A DNA stretch of 64,000 nucleotides. Source: Acidobacteriota bacterium (GTDB lineage Bacteria; Acidobacteriota; Thermoanaerobaculia; Multivoradales; Multivoraceae). Below are positions 9,077 through 18,084 of this stretch, piece after piece (positions within the stretch are counted from its first letter, which is position 1; the number at the start of each line of letters is the position of its first letter). A model generated the notes under the pieces. That model worked only from the letters and a program-made list of their open reading frames with translations. It searched no databases and had not been told where the DNA came from. The DNA is taken from assembly GCA_026707325.1 (NCBI GenBank), contig JAPOXA010000062.1, forward strand, positions 1 through 64,000, in the 5' to 3' direction. Made by a program: the position numbers and the translations under genes.

Positions 9077-10008
9077 ACGCCCGGCCACGCGCTGAGTGGA
9101 ATTGGCGACCACTGGGACTCCCCACCATTCTGCAAGTGGCGCCCCCGCCGGCTGCCGCCGCAGGCGGCCGGAAAGACGCGCCGGCCGCAAGTCCGGCGTC
9201 CGCCTTGTTGCTGGCGGCCTTGTTCCTTGCCTGCGCGGGCAGCCTGCCGGACGGTGTCGTCGTGCGGATCGGCGGCGAGGAAAGGAGCTACGAGGACTTC
9301 GACCGCTACGTCTCGGGAGTCCTCGACGTCGACGCTTCGCGGTCGAGCAGCGAGGTGCTGTCACGGCTGTTCGAACGGTTCGTCGACGACCAGCTCCTGT
9401 TGCGCTGGGTCCGCGACCGGGGATTCGCGGACGCGACGGCGACCTCGCACGAGGCCGCCGCCGCGCTGCTCGAGGCTTCGCCGCCCGAGATCACTTCGAC
9501 CGATGTCGAGCGCTACTACGCGGAGCACCGGAGCGACTACGAGCGGCCCGCCCGGGCGCGCCTGCGCCAGATCCTGGTCGAGGATCGCGACAGCGCGGAG
9601 CAGGCGCTGGCCGAACTGGAAGCCGGGGTCGACTTCGGCGAGGTGGCGCGGATGCGTTCGATCGGACCGAGTGCCCCGGACGGAGGCCTCCAGGGCGAGC
9701 TGTCGCAGGAGGATCTGCCCGGCGCCCTTGCCGAGGTCGTGTTCGCGCTCGAGGAGGGGGAGTGGAGCGAACTGCTGGAGGCCGACTACGGCTTTCGCAT
9801 CTTCCAGGTCGAACGCTTCCTGCCCGACGAGACGCTGTCGCTCCAGGCCGCGGCGCCTTCGATCCGGTCCCGGCTGGTCGCCGAACGCAGCGAAGCGCTG
9901 ATCCGCCAGGCGATCGAGGAGGCGAGGCGGGAATACAATCTGCAGGTTGCGGTTTCACGACTACCGTTCGAGTACAGCGGTCCCTACCGCGCCTCCGCAA
10001 CCGAGTGA
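9073..10008 (+). CDS. PpiC/SurA-type peptidyl-prolyl isomerase, probably exported
   Basis: A 311-residue protein with a SurA-like N-terminal helical region (YVSGVLDVD... RFVDDQLLLRWV) and a parvulin rotamase domain at about residues 155-255 (ARLRQILVEDRDSAEQALAEL, then DGGLQGELSQEDLPG and the closing YGFRIFQVERF). It should assist folding of envelope proteins in the periplasm. A hydrophobic stretch ALLLAALFLACAGS (about residues 44-57) looks like a lipoprotein signal with Cys as the lipidated residue. That makes the annotated N-terminus too long; the true start may lie downstream, for example GTG 9136. The TTG at 9073 is supported only by its 4-base overlap with mfd. It is followed by a second foldase, suggesting a chaperone pair. 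Confidence 0.82.
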   Translation: MNARPRAEWNWRPLGLPTILQVAPPPAAAAGGRKDAPAASPASALLLAALFLACAGSLPDGVVVRIGGEERSYEDFDRYVSGVLDVDASRSSSEVLSRLFERFVDDQLLLRWVRDRGFADATATSHEAAAALLEASPPEITSTDVERYYAEHRSDYERPARARLRQILVEDRDSAEQALAELEAGVDFGEVARMRSIGPSAPDGGLQGELSQEDLPGALAEVVFALEEGEWSELLEADYGFRIFQVERFLPDETLSLQAAAPSIRSRLVAERSEALIRQAIEEARREYNLQVAVSRLPFEYSGPYRASATE

Positions 10009-10018
10009 GGAAGACGAC

Positions 10019-11179
10019 ATGAGCCTAGTCAGAGCAGGAATGCCGAGCCTCCCGGGTGGCGCCGCGCTGCGATCGGCGGCCATGGCAATGCTGGTCACGG
10101 CGCTGGCTGCCATGCCGGCGGCCGGGCAGTCGGAGCCGGGCCGGGAGAACCGCGTCGTCCTGCGCGTCAACGACCGGATCGTGACCCTCTACGAGTACCA
10201 GAGGGCGGTCGCCGTGCAGATCCGCGACATCCGGAATGCGCCGGGTCTTACCGACCTGCGACGTCAGGAGCTGCTGGGCGAGTCCGGCCGGATGATCATG
10301 AAGGCGCTGTTCGAGGAGCAGTTGATCCTTTCCCGGGCGGACCAGCTCGCGGTGGTCGTCGACGAGAGCGATGTCGACGAGCAGATCCGGACGATGTGGG
10401 ACCGGGCCGGGATCGAGAACGAGGCGCAGTTCCAGGACGCCCTCGCTCAGCAGGGCATGCGCGAGCAGGACTTCCGCGACCAGATGCGCAAGCAGTTGCG
10501 GTCCAACATCGTGCGCGGCCGCGAGGTCGCGCCGCGGGTTGACCTCGCGGACGAGGACCTGCGCAGGTTCTACCGCGACAACGAGGAGCGTTTCGCGATC
10601 TCCGAGCGGGCCCGGTTGGAGGAGGTCGTGATCCTCGGAGGCGTGGTGCCGGCGGACCGGATGGCGCCGCTGGCGTCGCTGGCGCGGACCCGGCTGATGT
10701 CCGGTGAAGCAGCCGTGGACGTGGCGGAAGGCCTCGGCGAGGGAGCGACCGCCGTCGATGTCGGCTGGGTCACGCCGGGCGACCTGGCGGCAGAGCTGGA
10801 CGCCGTGGCCTGGGATCTGCGGACGGGCGAGGTGGCGGAAGCCGTCACCGCGCGGGGCGGTCTCCATGTGCTGAAGATGCTCGAGCGCGAACCCGCTTCG
10901 GTTCAGCCCTTCGAGGACGTGCGCGATGCGATCGAACGGCAGGAGCGCGGCCGTCTCTTCGACGAGGAGTACACGCTCTACATGGAGGAGCTTGCGGACG
11001 CCGCCTACATCGTCGAGCGTCTGCCGGAGGAAGCGGTGGGATACCGGCCGGTCGCGACGCAGTCGCTCGATGCCGACGCTCTCGGGCTGCTCAGCCGCTT
11101 CGGGCCCGACGCCGACGTTCAGGACGCGGCTGAACCTGCGGCCGAAGAGACCGACGACGCACCCGACGCCCGGCCCTGA
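10019..11179 (+). CDS. SurA-like periplasmic chaperone / peptidyl-prolyl isomerase
   Basis: A 386-residue exported foldase. The signal peptide (about residues 1-35, ending AAMPAAGQS) is followed by a SurA N-terminal domain (VVLRVNDRIVTLYEYQRAV... DFRDQMRKQLRSNIVRGREV) and one divergent parvulin-like domain (about 195-290; the usual GGxLG motif appears as DVGWVTPGDL). The tail is acidic. ATG 10019 is preceded by an AGGAAG ribosome site and begins directly at the signal peptide, so I prefer it to in-frame codons upstream. SurA proteins deliver beta-barrel proteins such as LptD (38761-41121) to the outer membrane. With the preceding isomerase it forms a two-gene foldase unit just upstream of the dcw promoter region. 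Confidence 0.86.
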   Translation: MSLVRAGMPSLPGGAALRSAAMAMLVTALAAMPAAGQSEPGRENRVVLRVNDRIVTLYEYQRAVAVQIRDIRNAPGLTDLRRQELLGESGRMIMKALFEEQLILSRADQLAVVVDESDVDEQIRTMWDRAGIENEAQFQDALAQQGMREQDFRDQMRKQLRSNIVRGREVAPRVDLADEDLRRFYRDNEERFAISERARLEEVVILGGVVPADRMAPLASLARTRLMSGEAAVDVAEGLGEGATAVDVGWVTPGDLAAELDAVAWDLRTGEVAEAVTARGGLHVLKMLEREPASVQPFEDVRDAIERQERGRLFDEEYTLYMEELADAAYIVERLPEEAVGYRPVATQSLDADALGLLSRFGPDADVQDAAEPAAEETDDAPDARP

Positions 11180-11250
11180 TCGATTCGCTGGGTCCACGGG
11201 TCTGTTGCGGAGAGAAGCGCGCCGCAGGAGGTCGAGGGCCTCGATTCCAT

Positions 11251-11285
11251 AGTGGAGCAAAGTGGTCTGAAGTAGACAAGAATGG
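11251..11285 (+). promoter_or_regulatory. Putative MraZ operator: four direct repeats at 10-bp spacing
   Basis: Four pentamers sit at exact 10-base intervals: AGTGG (11251), AGTGG (11261), AGTAG (11271) and AATGG (11281). MraZ is known to bind short repeated GTGG/TGGG-type boxes upstream of its own gene, about one helical turn apart, and to control the dcw operon. The repeats lie 112-78 bases before mraZ, inside the only sizeable gap (183 bases) ahead of the cluster. Binding is inferred from position and pattern. Confidence 0.6.
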
Positions 11286-11323
11286 CCTAGCGGTGCTAGT
11301 GTTCCGCGTCTGAGCGTCAGTTT

Positions 11324-11341
11324 GTGGGCAATTCCGCCCAC
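11324..11341 (+). promoter_or_regulatory. Inverted repeat in the mraZ leader
   Basis: GTGGGC and GCCCAC flank the six-base spacer AATTCC, ending 21 bases before the mraZ start. It contains a further GTGG box on each strand, so it could be an extra MraZ contact or a leader RNA hairpin close to the ribosome site. No promoter hexamers could be assigned confidently in this gap. Confidence 0.35.
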
Positions 11342-11362
11342 CTGACTCTCGGGGCGTGAGCG

Positions 11363-11833
11363 ATGTTTCGAGGGCATGCAGAGGCCAAGATCGACGCCAA
11401 GGGCCGGCTCAAGGTGCCGAGCGTCTTCCTCCGTCCGCTCCAGGAGCGGTACGGCCCGGACATCTTCACCACGTCGCTGCGCGGCGACTGCGCGTGGATC
11501 TACCCGCTTCGGCTCTGGGAACAGGCGGAGCAACGACTGGCCCGGTTGCCTTCCACCCACCGGATGCGGCGGAAGTACGAGGCGCGGGTCAGCTACTTCG
11601 GCCAGCAGAGCCGGCTCGATGCGCAGGGCCGGCTGATCGTCCCTGGCCGGTTGCGGGAGCGCGCGGGAATCGACGGCGAGGTCGTCATCTTCGGCCGGCC
11701 CGACCGCCTGGAGGTCTGGAACCTCGGAAGGATGGAGAGCGAGCTCGAGGCCAACCCGTTCACGGACGAAGACCAGGACGAACTCACCCGGGATCTCGAG
11801 GCGCTCGACGAGAACGGAGACAGGGACGGCTAG
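11363..11833 (+). CDS. mraZ: Transcriptional regulator MraZ
   Basis: A 156-residue protein with two AbrB-like (SpoVT) DNA-binding repeats: FRGHAEAKIDAKGRLKVP at the N-terminus and SYFGQQSRLDAQGRLIVPG at about residues 77-96, each with the conserved D-x-x-G-R-[LI]-x-[VI]-P signature. MraZ forms a ring-shaped oligomer that binds repeated boxes in its own promoter and controls the division/cell-wall cluster. It is the first gene of the cluster here, and candidate boxes lie at 11251-11285. ATG 11363 follows a GGGGCGTGAG sequence. The gene is followed after 4 bases by rsmH, the usual order. Confidence 0.97.
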   Translation: MFRGHAEAKIDAKGRLKVPSVFLRPLQERYGPDIFTTSLRGDCAWIYPLRLWEQAEQRLARLPSTHRMRRKYEARVSYFGQQSRLDAQGRLIVPGRLRERAGIDGEVVIFGRPDRLEVWNLGRMESELEANPFTDEDQDELTRDLEALDENGDRDG

Positions 11834-11837
11834 CGAT

Positions 11838-12809
11838 GTGGCCGAACGAACGGTCTCCCACCTGCCCGTCCTGGTTGACGAGGTGCTGCGGTTCCTCGCG
11901 CCCGAACGGGGCGGCTGGTTCGTCGACTGCACGGTCGGTCTGGGCGGCCACGCGGCCGAGGTGCTGCGACGCCACCCCGTCGCCTCCGTTCTGGGCATCG
12001 ACCGGGACACGGAGGCCCTGGAACACGCCTCGGACCGGCTGCGCGAGTTCGGCCCGAGGGCGCGCCTCGTCCACGGCAACTTCGGGTCGGTTCGGGAGAT
12101 CGTGGCGGCGGCGGACGTCGGCCGGCCGGCGGGAATCCTCGCCGACCTGGGCGTTTCGTCGCTCCAGCTGGATCGGCCGGAACGCGGCTTCAGTTTCATG
12201 CGGTCCGGGCCGCTCGACATGCGGATGGACCAATCGCCCGGATCGGCAACGAGGACTGCGAGGGACGTCGTGAATCTGGAATCCCAAAGCGTGTTGGAGA
12301 CGGTGCTGCGCGATTACGGCGAGGAGAGGCAGGCTCGCAGGATCGCGCGGGCGATCGTCGAGCGCCGCCGTCGCCAGCCGATCGAAACCACGGACGACCT
12401 GCGCGATCTGGTTCACGAGGCGGTCGGCGCTTCCAGGGTGCGGCGCGGCCGTGCCCTGCGGGCCGGCGCCCGGTCGATCGACGCGGCGACGAGGACCTTC
12501 CAGGCGCTCCGCATCGCGGTGAACGAGGAGCTGTCCGGGCTCGGAGCCACGCTGGAACAGGCGATGAAGCTGCTCGAGCGGGATGGTCGGCTGGTGGTCA
12601 TCTCGTACCACAGTCTGGAAGACCGGATTGTCAAGCACCGTCTGCGTGCAAGCGCTCTTGGCGAAAAGGACCCGATCACCGGCCGGCCTCGCGCCGAGAC
12701 CCGTCTGATCGAACTGATGACGCGGAAGCCGATCCGGCCCGAGCCGAGCGAGGTGCAGTACAACCCGAGGTCGCGGTCCGCCCGGTTGCGGGCGGCGAGG
12801 CGCCTCTAG
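11838..12809 (+). CDS. rsmH: 16S rRNA (cytosine1402-N4)-methyltransferase
   Basis: RsmH (MraW), 323 residues, uses S-adenosylmethionine to methylate N4 of C1402 in the ribosomal P site. Recognisable are the SAM-binding motif VDCTVGLGGHAAEVL (about residues 28-42), the LADLGVSSLQLD motif, GFSFMRSGPLDMRMD and the C-terminal VISYHSLEDRIVKH. The gene starts with GTG at 11838, not at the out-of-frame ATG two bases earlier; the stop of mraZ is 4 bases upstream. Length and motifs are normal. Confidence 0.98.
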   Translation: MAERTVSHLPVLVDEVLRFLAPERGGWFVDCTVGLGGHAAEVLRRHPVASVLGIDRDTEALEHASDRLREFGPRARLVHGNFGSVREIVAAADVGRPAGILADLGVSSLQLDRPERGFSFMRSGPLDMRMDQSPGSATRTARDVVNLESQSVLETVLRDYGEERQARRIARAIVERRRRQPIETTDDLRDLVHEAVGASRVRRGRALRAGARSIDAATRTFQALRIAVNEELSGLGATLEQAMKLLERDGRLVVISYHSLEDRIVKHRLRASALGEKDPITGRPRAETRLIELMTRKPIRPEPSEVQYNPRSRSARLRAARRL

Positions 12810-12837
12810 CGGGGCGGGCCGACAGGGAACCGGTACG

Positions 12838-13224
12838 GTGAAGACCGGCTACAGCGTCAGCAAGGAGGTCGCGAATCCCTTCCTGGTGCGCCAGCGGGAT
12901 CCCGGTCGCCTGCGCGGTCTGTGGCCGGTGTTCGCGATCCTGCTGCCGTTCGCGGCGGCCGTGTTCGCGTACACCTGGGTGCACGAACAGGGACTCGAAG
13001 CCGGCTACCGCATCGAGGAACTCGAACGGCGCCTTGAGGAGATGCGGCAGCAGGAGCTTCGGCTCGAACTGGAGGCAACACGGCTCAGCCGGCCGGAGCG
13101 GCTCTCTGCCCTGGCCCTCGAAGAGCTCGGGATGGCGCCGCCGACACTGGACCAGATGGTCTTCCTGAATGCCGAGAGCGTGTCTCTCGTACAGGCCGGC
13201 GCGGCCGCGGAGGCGGCGCCGTGA
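12838..13224 (+). CDS. ftsL: FtsL-like cell division protein
   Basis: A 128-residue bitopic protein between rsmH and ftsI, the classical ftsL position. It has a cytoplasmic N-terminus, one membrane helix (about residues 30-46, PVFAILLPFAAAVFAYT) and a heptad-rich periplasmic coil (about 55-85, EELERRLEEMRQQELRLEL) ending in the LSRPERLSALALEELG motif shared with FtsL/FtsB proteins. FtsL forms a complex with FtsB and FtsQ that activates FtsWI. FtsL sequences diverge strongly, so the call rests mainly on topology and position. The GTG start overlaps nothing upstream; the end overlaps ftsI by 4 bases (GTGA). Confidence 0.85.
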   Translation: MKTGYSVSKEVANPFLVRQRDPGRLRGLWPVFAILLPFAAAVFAYTWVHEQGLEAGYRIEELERRLEEMRQQELRLELEATRLSRPERLSALALEELGMAPPTLDQMVFLNAESVSLVQAGAAAEAAP

Positions 13225-15074
13225 GCACGCTGGGACCCCGAGCGCGGAGCGCCCGCCGCCGCTACGTCGGAAGGTTGGCTGTGCTGGTCGCGTTTTGCGG
13301 CTTGTGGATGGGCGCGATCACCGTGCGACTGTTCGACCTGCAGATTCGCGGGGCCGACGAATACCGCGAGCGGGCGGCGCGCCAGCAGCGAAGCGAAGTC
13401 GTCCTGAATCCGAAGCGGGGCACGATCTACGACGCCCGCCGCAGACCACTCGCGGTCTCGGTGGAGACGCGCACGCTCTACGCCGAGACCGCGAAGGTGG
13501 GCGAGCCGGCGGTTGTTGCCGCCGAGATCGCTCCCCTGGTCGGCCGGTCCAGGGAACGGATCGAGGCGCTGCTCAACAAACCGGGCCACGTGCCCCTGGC
13601 GCGCAAGCTGGACCGCGAAGTGGCCGACCGGATCGACCTGTCGGCGTTCCCCGGCCTCTACTTCCTCGGCGAGAGCAAGCGCAAGTACCCGATGGGCCCC
13701 CTGATGGCTCACGTGCTTGGCTTCGTCGGCACGGACCGCAGCCTCGCCGGCCTGGAGTATCGCTACGACAGGGAAGTCGCGGGCGAATCGGTCCGAAGGC
13801 ATGTCCTCCGCGATGGCCAGCAGCGACTGGTCGTGGTTGCCGGTTCCCTGGGCGAGCCGAAACCGGGAGCGGACCTCCATCTGACGATCGACGCGACGAT
13901 CCAGCACCTCGCCGAGCGCGCTCTTCGCGAGACGATCGAGTCGTCGGGCGCCAGTGCCGGCAGCGTCGTCATCCTGGCCCCCGAGGACTCGGCGGTGCTG
14001 GCGATGGCCTCCTACCCGACGTTTGATCCGAACCGGTTCGGCGACTTCGGCCCGAACGAGCGGCGGAACCGTGCGTTGCAGGACTCGTACGAACCGGGCT
14101 CGACGTTCAAGATGATCACGGCGGCCGGCGCGTTCGAACGAGGCGTGGTGCATCCCGACCAGATCATGGACTGCGGCAACGGCCGGATCCGCGTCGGCAA
14201 GGCCCTGATCAAGGACCACAAGCCGTTTCCCGAACTCACCTTCCGCACCGCGATCGCCAAGTCGAGCAACGTCTGCGCGATCAGGGCGGGTGGCCTGGCC
14301 GGCTCGGAGACGATGCAGGAGCTGGTCACGGCGTTCGGCTTCGGCGAGGTCACCGGAATCGACCTCGACGGTGAACACCCGGGCATCGTTCCGCTGCGGG
14401 TCTGGGACCAGGAGACGACGGCGTACGCCTCGATGGGCCACGGTGTCGCCGTGACGCCCCTCCAGCTCGCGAATGCCTACGCCGCGGTCGCCAACGGCGG
14501 AGTCTGGAACCGGCCCTACCTGGTGCGCGCGCTGGAACGGGAAGGGGAGGTCGTCGACGTGCGGCCCAGGAACCGTGGCCATCGCGTGCTCTCCAGGGCG
14601 ACGGCGTACCGCGTGATCCGCCTGCTCGAGGAAGTCGTCGTCAGCGGCACGGGCCGCAAGGCCGCGATTGCCGGTTACCGGGTGGCCGGCAAGACAGGCA
14701 CGGCCGAGAAGTCGGACGCGTCCGGCTACTCGGAAACCGGCCGCGTCGCCGGTTTCGTCGGCATCGCTCCGGCGCGGGCGCCGCGCCTCGTCTGCCTGGT
14801 GATGATCGATGAGCCGACCGTCTCGACCTCCGGCGGCGAAGTGGCGGCGCCGGCCTTTCAGCGCATCATCAGCGAAGCCCTTTTCTATCTCGGCGCGACG
14901 CCGTCTCGCCAGCCGATGGGCTGGAGCCAGCCCGTCTGGCTGCAGCCGGCGCCAGCGCCCCTCGAAGGACCGCCGCAGGTCCGGGTCGCGGCTGCGGACG
15001 GCCAGTCCGCGAGCCCCGATCAGGACGACGCGTCGACGGAAGGCGAGCTGTGGACGGCGGCGGGATCGAGCTGA
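13221..15074 (+). CDS. ftsI: Peptidoglycan transpeptidase FtsI (PBP3)
   Basis: The 617-residue septal class B penicillin-binding protein crosslinks peptidoglycan with FtsW. An N-terminal membrane anchor (about residues 18-36) precedes the dimerisation domain (NPKRGTIYDARRRPLAVS). The transpeptidase has all three active-site motifs: SxxK with nucleophile Ser294 (PGSTFKM), SxN at 348-350 (KSSNV) and KTGT at 491-494. The C-terminal 50 residues are Pro/Gln-rich and no PASTA domain is evident. GTG 13221 overlaps ftsL by 4 bases. Its stop shares a base with the murE ATG (TGATG). Confidence 0.97.
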   Translation: MSTLGPRARSARRRYVGRLAVLVAFCGLWMGAITVRLFDLQIRGADEYRERAARQQRSEVVLNPKRGTIYDARRRPLAVSVETRTLYAETAKVGEPAVVAAEIAPLVGRSRERIEALLNKPGHVPLARKLDREVADRIDLSAFPGLYFLGESKRKYPMGPLMAHVLGFVGTDRSLAGLEYRYDREVAGESVRRHVLRDGQQRLVVVAGSLGEPKPGADLHLTIDATIQHLAERALRETIESSGASAGSVVILAPEDSAVLAMASYPTFDPNRFGDFGPNERRNRALQDSYEPGSTFKMITAAGAFERGVVHPDQIMDCGNGRIRVGKALIKDHKPFPELTFRTAIAKSSNVCAIRAGGLAGSETMQELVTAFGFGEVTGIDLDGEHPGIVPLRVWDQETTAYASMGHGVAVTPLQLANAYAAVANGGVWNRPYLVRALEREGEVVDVRPRNRGHRVLSRATAYRVIRLLEEVVVSGTGRKAAIAGYRVAGKTGTAEKSDASGYSETGRVAGFVGIAPARAPRLVCLVMIDEPTVSTSGGEVAAPAFQRIISEALFYLGATPSRQPMGWSQPVWLQPAPAPLEGPPQVRVAAADGQSASPDQDDASTEGELWTAAGSS

Positions 15075-16630
15075 TGAGACTCGGCGACGCGGTCGCCGAC
15101 CTGCCTCTGCGCTCGGAGTTGAGCCTTCCCGCGGCCGACACGGAAGTCACGGGGATTCAGCACGATTCGCGGCGCATCGGAAGCGGCGATCTCTTCGTCG
15201 CCTGGCGGGGCGAAGTCCACGATGGCCGGGCCTTCGCGACCGATGCCATAGCCCGCGGCGCCTCCGCCGTCCTCTCCTTCGGACCGCCGCCTGCCGCGCC
15301 TTCCGTTCCCTGGCTGGAGATCGACGATCCGCGGGGCCAGATGGGGCCGGTGGCCGCCAGGCTCTACGACCACCCCGAGCGGGAGCTCCTGACCGTCGGG
15401 GTCACCGGCACCAACGGCAAGACCACGACCGCCCAGTTGATCGGTTCCTGCCTGAGCCGTGCCGGTCGATCGGCCGCGGTGATCGGGACTCTGGGCCGAA
15501 TAGTGCACGTTCCGGGCGCCGGCCGCTCCGACACGAGCCCGCTGAGTTCCGCGGCTTCCGACCGGACGACGCCGGAGAGCAGCGATCTGTTCCGGATGCT
15601 CAGACGGGCGGTTGACCTGGGAGCGCGGTCCGCGGCCGTCGAGGTTTCGTCGCATGCGCTCGATCAGGGACGGCTGAACGGGATGACGTTCGACGCCGCC
15701 GTGTTCACGAATCTCAGCCGCGACCATCTCGACTATCACCCCTCGATGGAGGCGTACTACGAGGCCAAGCGCCGGCTCTTCTCCCTGCTCCGCTCGGGCG
15801 GTCCCGCAGTGATCAACGTCGACGACGAGTACGGACGCCGGCTGGCCGCGGAGGTCGGGAGGTCGGTCCGGGTGTGGCGCTGCAGCAGCGCCGGCCGGAA
15901 CGATGCCGAGGTGCGCGTGGTCGGATCGGAGCTCGACCTCGCGGGCATTCGGGCCGAGGTCGAGGCGCCCGGGTTCCGTCTCTCGCTCGTCAGCCGGCTG
16001 CTCGGCCGGTTCAACCTCGAGAACCTGACGGCGGCGGTGACGGCGGCGAGCGCCCTGGGAGTGCCGCCGGACTCGATCCGGGCCGCGGTGGCCGCGGAGA
16101 AGGCCCCGGCCGGCCGGCTGGAGCCGGTGGACCGCGGCCAGGAGTTTCCGGTTCTCATCGACTACGCCCACACCGACGGCGGCCTGCGCGCCGCAATCGG
16201 GGCGATCCGCGAACTCTGCTCCCGGCGCATCGTGGTCGTGTTCGGCTGCGGCGGCGACCGGGATCGCGGCAAGCGAGAGTTGATGGGGCGCGCCGTGGGC
16301 GAGCTCGCGGATCTCGCCGTCGTCACCGACGACAACCCCAGGAGCGAGGACCCGGCGCTGATTCACCGGGCGATCGTGGCGGGACTCGGCGCGGCCGGGG
16401 GTTGCGGCCACGAGGTCGTTCCGGACCGCCGGTCGGCGATTCGTCGAGCCGTAACGCTGGCCGCCGCCGAACCGGGCTGGGCGGTGCTCATCGCGGGCAA
16501 GGGCCACGAGGCGACGCAGACGATCGGGAACCGCAGGTTGCCCTTCCGCGACCGGGACGAGGCCGGGGAAGCACTGGTTGCGCTGAGCGCCTCCGGGTTG
16601 CCCGGAGGGCGGAAGGCGCCTTCGAGGTGA
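15074..16630 (+). CDS. murE: UDP-MurNAc-L-Ala-D-Glu:meso-DAP ligase MurE
   Basis: A 518-residue cytoplasmic ATP-dependent ligase that adds the third stem-peptide residue. The ATP site is GVTGTNGKTTTAQL (about residues 110-122), and the central domain carries EVSSHALDQGR and TNLSRDHLDYH. The substrate-selecting motif is DNPRSEDP (near 16330); DNPR is the meso-diaminopimelate type, as in Gram-negatives, rather than the lysine type. The frame opens at GTG 15050, but ATG 15074 overlaps the ftsI stop as TGATG and begins at the usual MRLGDAV-like N-terminus, so I chose it. The stop overlaps the GTG of murF (GTGA). Confidence 0.97.
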   Translation: MRLGDAVADLPLRSELSLPAADTEVTGIQHDSRRIGSGDLFVAWRGEVHDGRAFATDAIARGASAVLSFGPPPAAPSVPWLEIDDPRGQMGPVAARLYDHPERELLTVGVTGTNGKTTTAQLIGSCLSRAGRSAAVIGTLGRIVHVPGAGRSDTSPLSSAASDRTTPESSDLFRMLRRAVDLGARSAAVEVSSHALDQGRLNGMTFDAAVFTNLSRDHLDYHPSMEAYYEAKRRLFSLLRSGGPAVINVDDEYGRRLAAEVGRSVRVWRCSSAGRNDAEVRVVGSELDLAGIRAEVEAPGFRLSLVSRLLGRFNLENLTAAVTAASALGVPPDSIRAAVAAEKAPAGRLEPVDRGQEFPVLIDYAHTDGGLRAAIGAIRELCSRRIVVVFGCGGDRDRGKRELMGRAVGELADLAVVTDDNPRSEDPALIHRAIVAGLGAAGGCGHEVVPDRRSAIRRAVTLAAAEPGWAVLIAGKGHEATQTIGNRRLPFRDRDEAGEALVALSASGLPGGRKAPSR

Positions 16631-18084
16631 GACGGCCCCTTGCTGATGCGGCCAACGTCATGAACGGCACACTGATCGGAGACGTCGACGCGGGCGCCTG
16701 CTACCACGGCGCCGCGATCGACTCGCGCCGGGTCGAGGGCGGCGAGATCTTCTTCGCGCTGCCCGGAGAACGGACCGACGGCCACCGCTTCGTGGCGGCG
16801 GCCCTCGCCGCGGGCGCCGCGGCGGCGGTGGTCAGAACGCCGGCCGGGGACGTCGGCGGTCCCCAGATTCGGGTCGACGACGTGACGGAGGCGCTCCACG
16901 AGCTGACCCGCGATCACCGGCGACACCTCGATATCCGTGTGGCCGGCGTGACCGGCTCCGCGGGAAAGACGACGACCAAGGACCTGCTGGCCCTCCTGCT
17001 CGGCGAGCGCTGGCGGGTGCGAAAGAGCCCGGGCAACCTGAACAACCTGCTCGGTTTCCCGCTCACGCTGCTGGCCACGGACACGGATTGCGAATGGCTG
17101 GTCGCCGAGATGGGGATGTCGGTGCCGGGTGAACTGGCGGCGGTGAGCCGCCTCGGCCGGCCGGATGTGGCCATCTTCACGAACGTCTGGCCGGCGCATC
17201 TCGCCGGCTTCGAGGAACCGGACGGCGCCCCAGCGGACGTCGAGGCGATCGCCCGTGCCAAGGCGGAACTCCTGGAGGGCCTGGCGGACGACGGCCTGAT
17301 CGTCGCCAACGCCGGCGACCCACGGGTCGTCGGTCTGGTCGAGCGGCACCTGGCGCGCCGCGGGGACGCGACTCCGGCCCCGGCGGGACGGGAGAAGAGC
17401 GTGATCTGGTTCGAGGTGGAGCCGGCGCCGGGCAGGCTTCCACGCGCCGAGGTCACGGCTCGCCGCGTCGAGCCCCTGGCCGGAGAGCCGGGCACGCGCT
17501 TCACGCTGGGGTACCGGAGCGCCTCGGCGAAGGTCGAGTTGCCGCTCCACGGCAGGGTGAACGTCGAGAACTTCCTGGCGGCGGCGGCCTGCGCCCTGCG
17601 CCTGGGCGTGCCGATCGAGACCGTCGCGTCGGCGGCGCGCCGTCTCCGTCCCGGCGCCGGCCGCGGCGAGGTCGTCTCGCTGCCGTCGGGCGCCACCCTG
17701 GTGGACGACTCGTACAACTCGAACCCCGAGGCGGCGCGCCTGGCGCTCGAGGCGGCGCGGCTGCTCGACGGCCGGCGCCACGTCGCGATCCTCGGCGACA
17801 TGCTGGAGTTGGGCAGCGCCGAGCGCCGCTACCACCGGCAGTTGGGCCGCGACGCGGCGGAACTCGGTTTCGGCCTGGTCGTCGGCGTCGGCGAACTGGC
17901 GTCGGAGACGGTCGCGGCCGCCGGCGAGACGGGCGTCGAGACCGCCTGGTTCGAAGACGCGAAGGCGGCGGGCGCCGGCGCTCCGGCGTTGATCGGGGAG
18001 GGCGACGTCGTCCTCGTCAAGGGCTCGCGCGGCGCGGCGCTGGAGCACCTGGTGGAGGCGCTGCTTCAGGAGAGGCCGAACTGA
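16627..18084 (+). CDS. murF: UDP-MurNAc-tripeptide:D-Ala-D-Ala ligase MurF
   Basis: This 485-residue enzyme completes the UDP-MurNAc-pentapeptide by adding D-Ala-D-Ala. Motifs: IDSRRVEGGEIFFALPG in the N-terminal domain, the P-loop GVTGSAGKTTTKDL (about residue 110), NLNNLLGFPLTLL, the EMGMS motif, TNVWPAHL, and the C-terminal DDSYNSNPEA and ILGDMLELG typical of MurF. The start is GTG 16627, overlapping murE by 4 bases; the same frame runs further upstream only as a shadow of murE. Because no ddl gene is in the cluster, D-Ala-D-Ala must come from elsewhere in the genome. Confidence 0.96.
   Translation: MRRPLADAANVMNGTLIGDVDAGACYHGAAIDSRRVEGGEIFFALPGERTDGHRFVAAALAAGAAAAVVRTPAGDVGGPQIRVDDVTEALHELTRDHRRHLDIRVAGVTGSAGKTTTKDLLALLLGERWRVRKSPGNLNNLLGFPLTLLATDTDCEWLVAEMGMSVPGELAAVSRLGRPDVAIFTNVWPAHLAGFEEPDGAPADVEAIARAKAELLEGLADDGLIVANAGDPRVVGLVERHLARRGDATPAPAGREKSVIWFEVEPAPGRLPRAEVTARRVEPLAGEPGTRFTLGYRSASAKVELPLHGRVNVENFLAAAACALRLGVPIETVASAARRLRPGAGRGEVVSLPSGATLVDDSYNSNPEAARLALEAARLLDGRRHVAILGDMLELGSAERRYHRQLGRDAAELGFGLVVGVGELASETVAAAGETGVETAWFEDAKAAGAGAPALIGEGDVVLVKGSRGAALEHLVEALLQERPN

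Noticed and set aside
5243..9364. 1373-codon open frame on the minus strand
   Set aside because: It is the antisense shadow of mfd. High GC removes stop codons, and the translation is rich in Arg, Gln and His with no recognisable domain, while the plus strand encodes a complete Mfd.
15874..16626. N-terminal extension of the murF frame
   Set aside because: It is a shadow of murE; MurF similarity begins just after GTG 16627.
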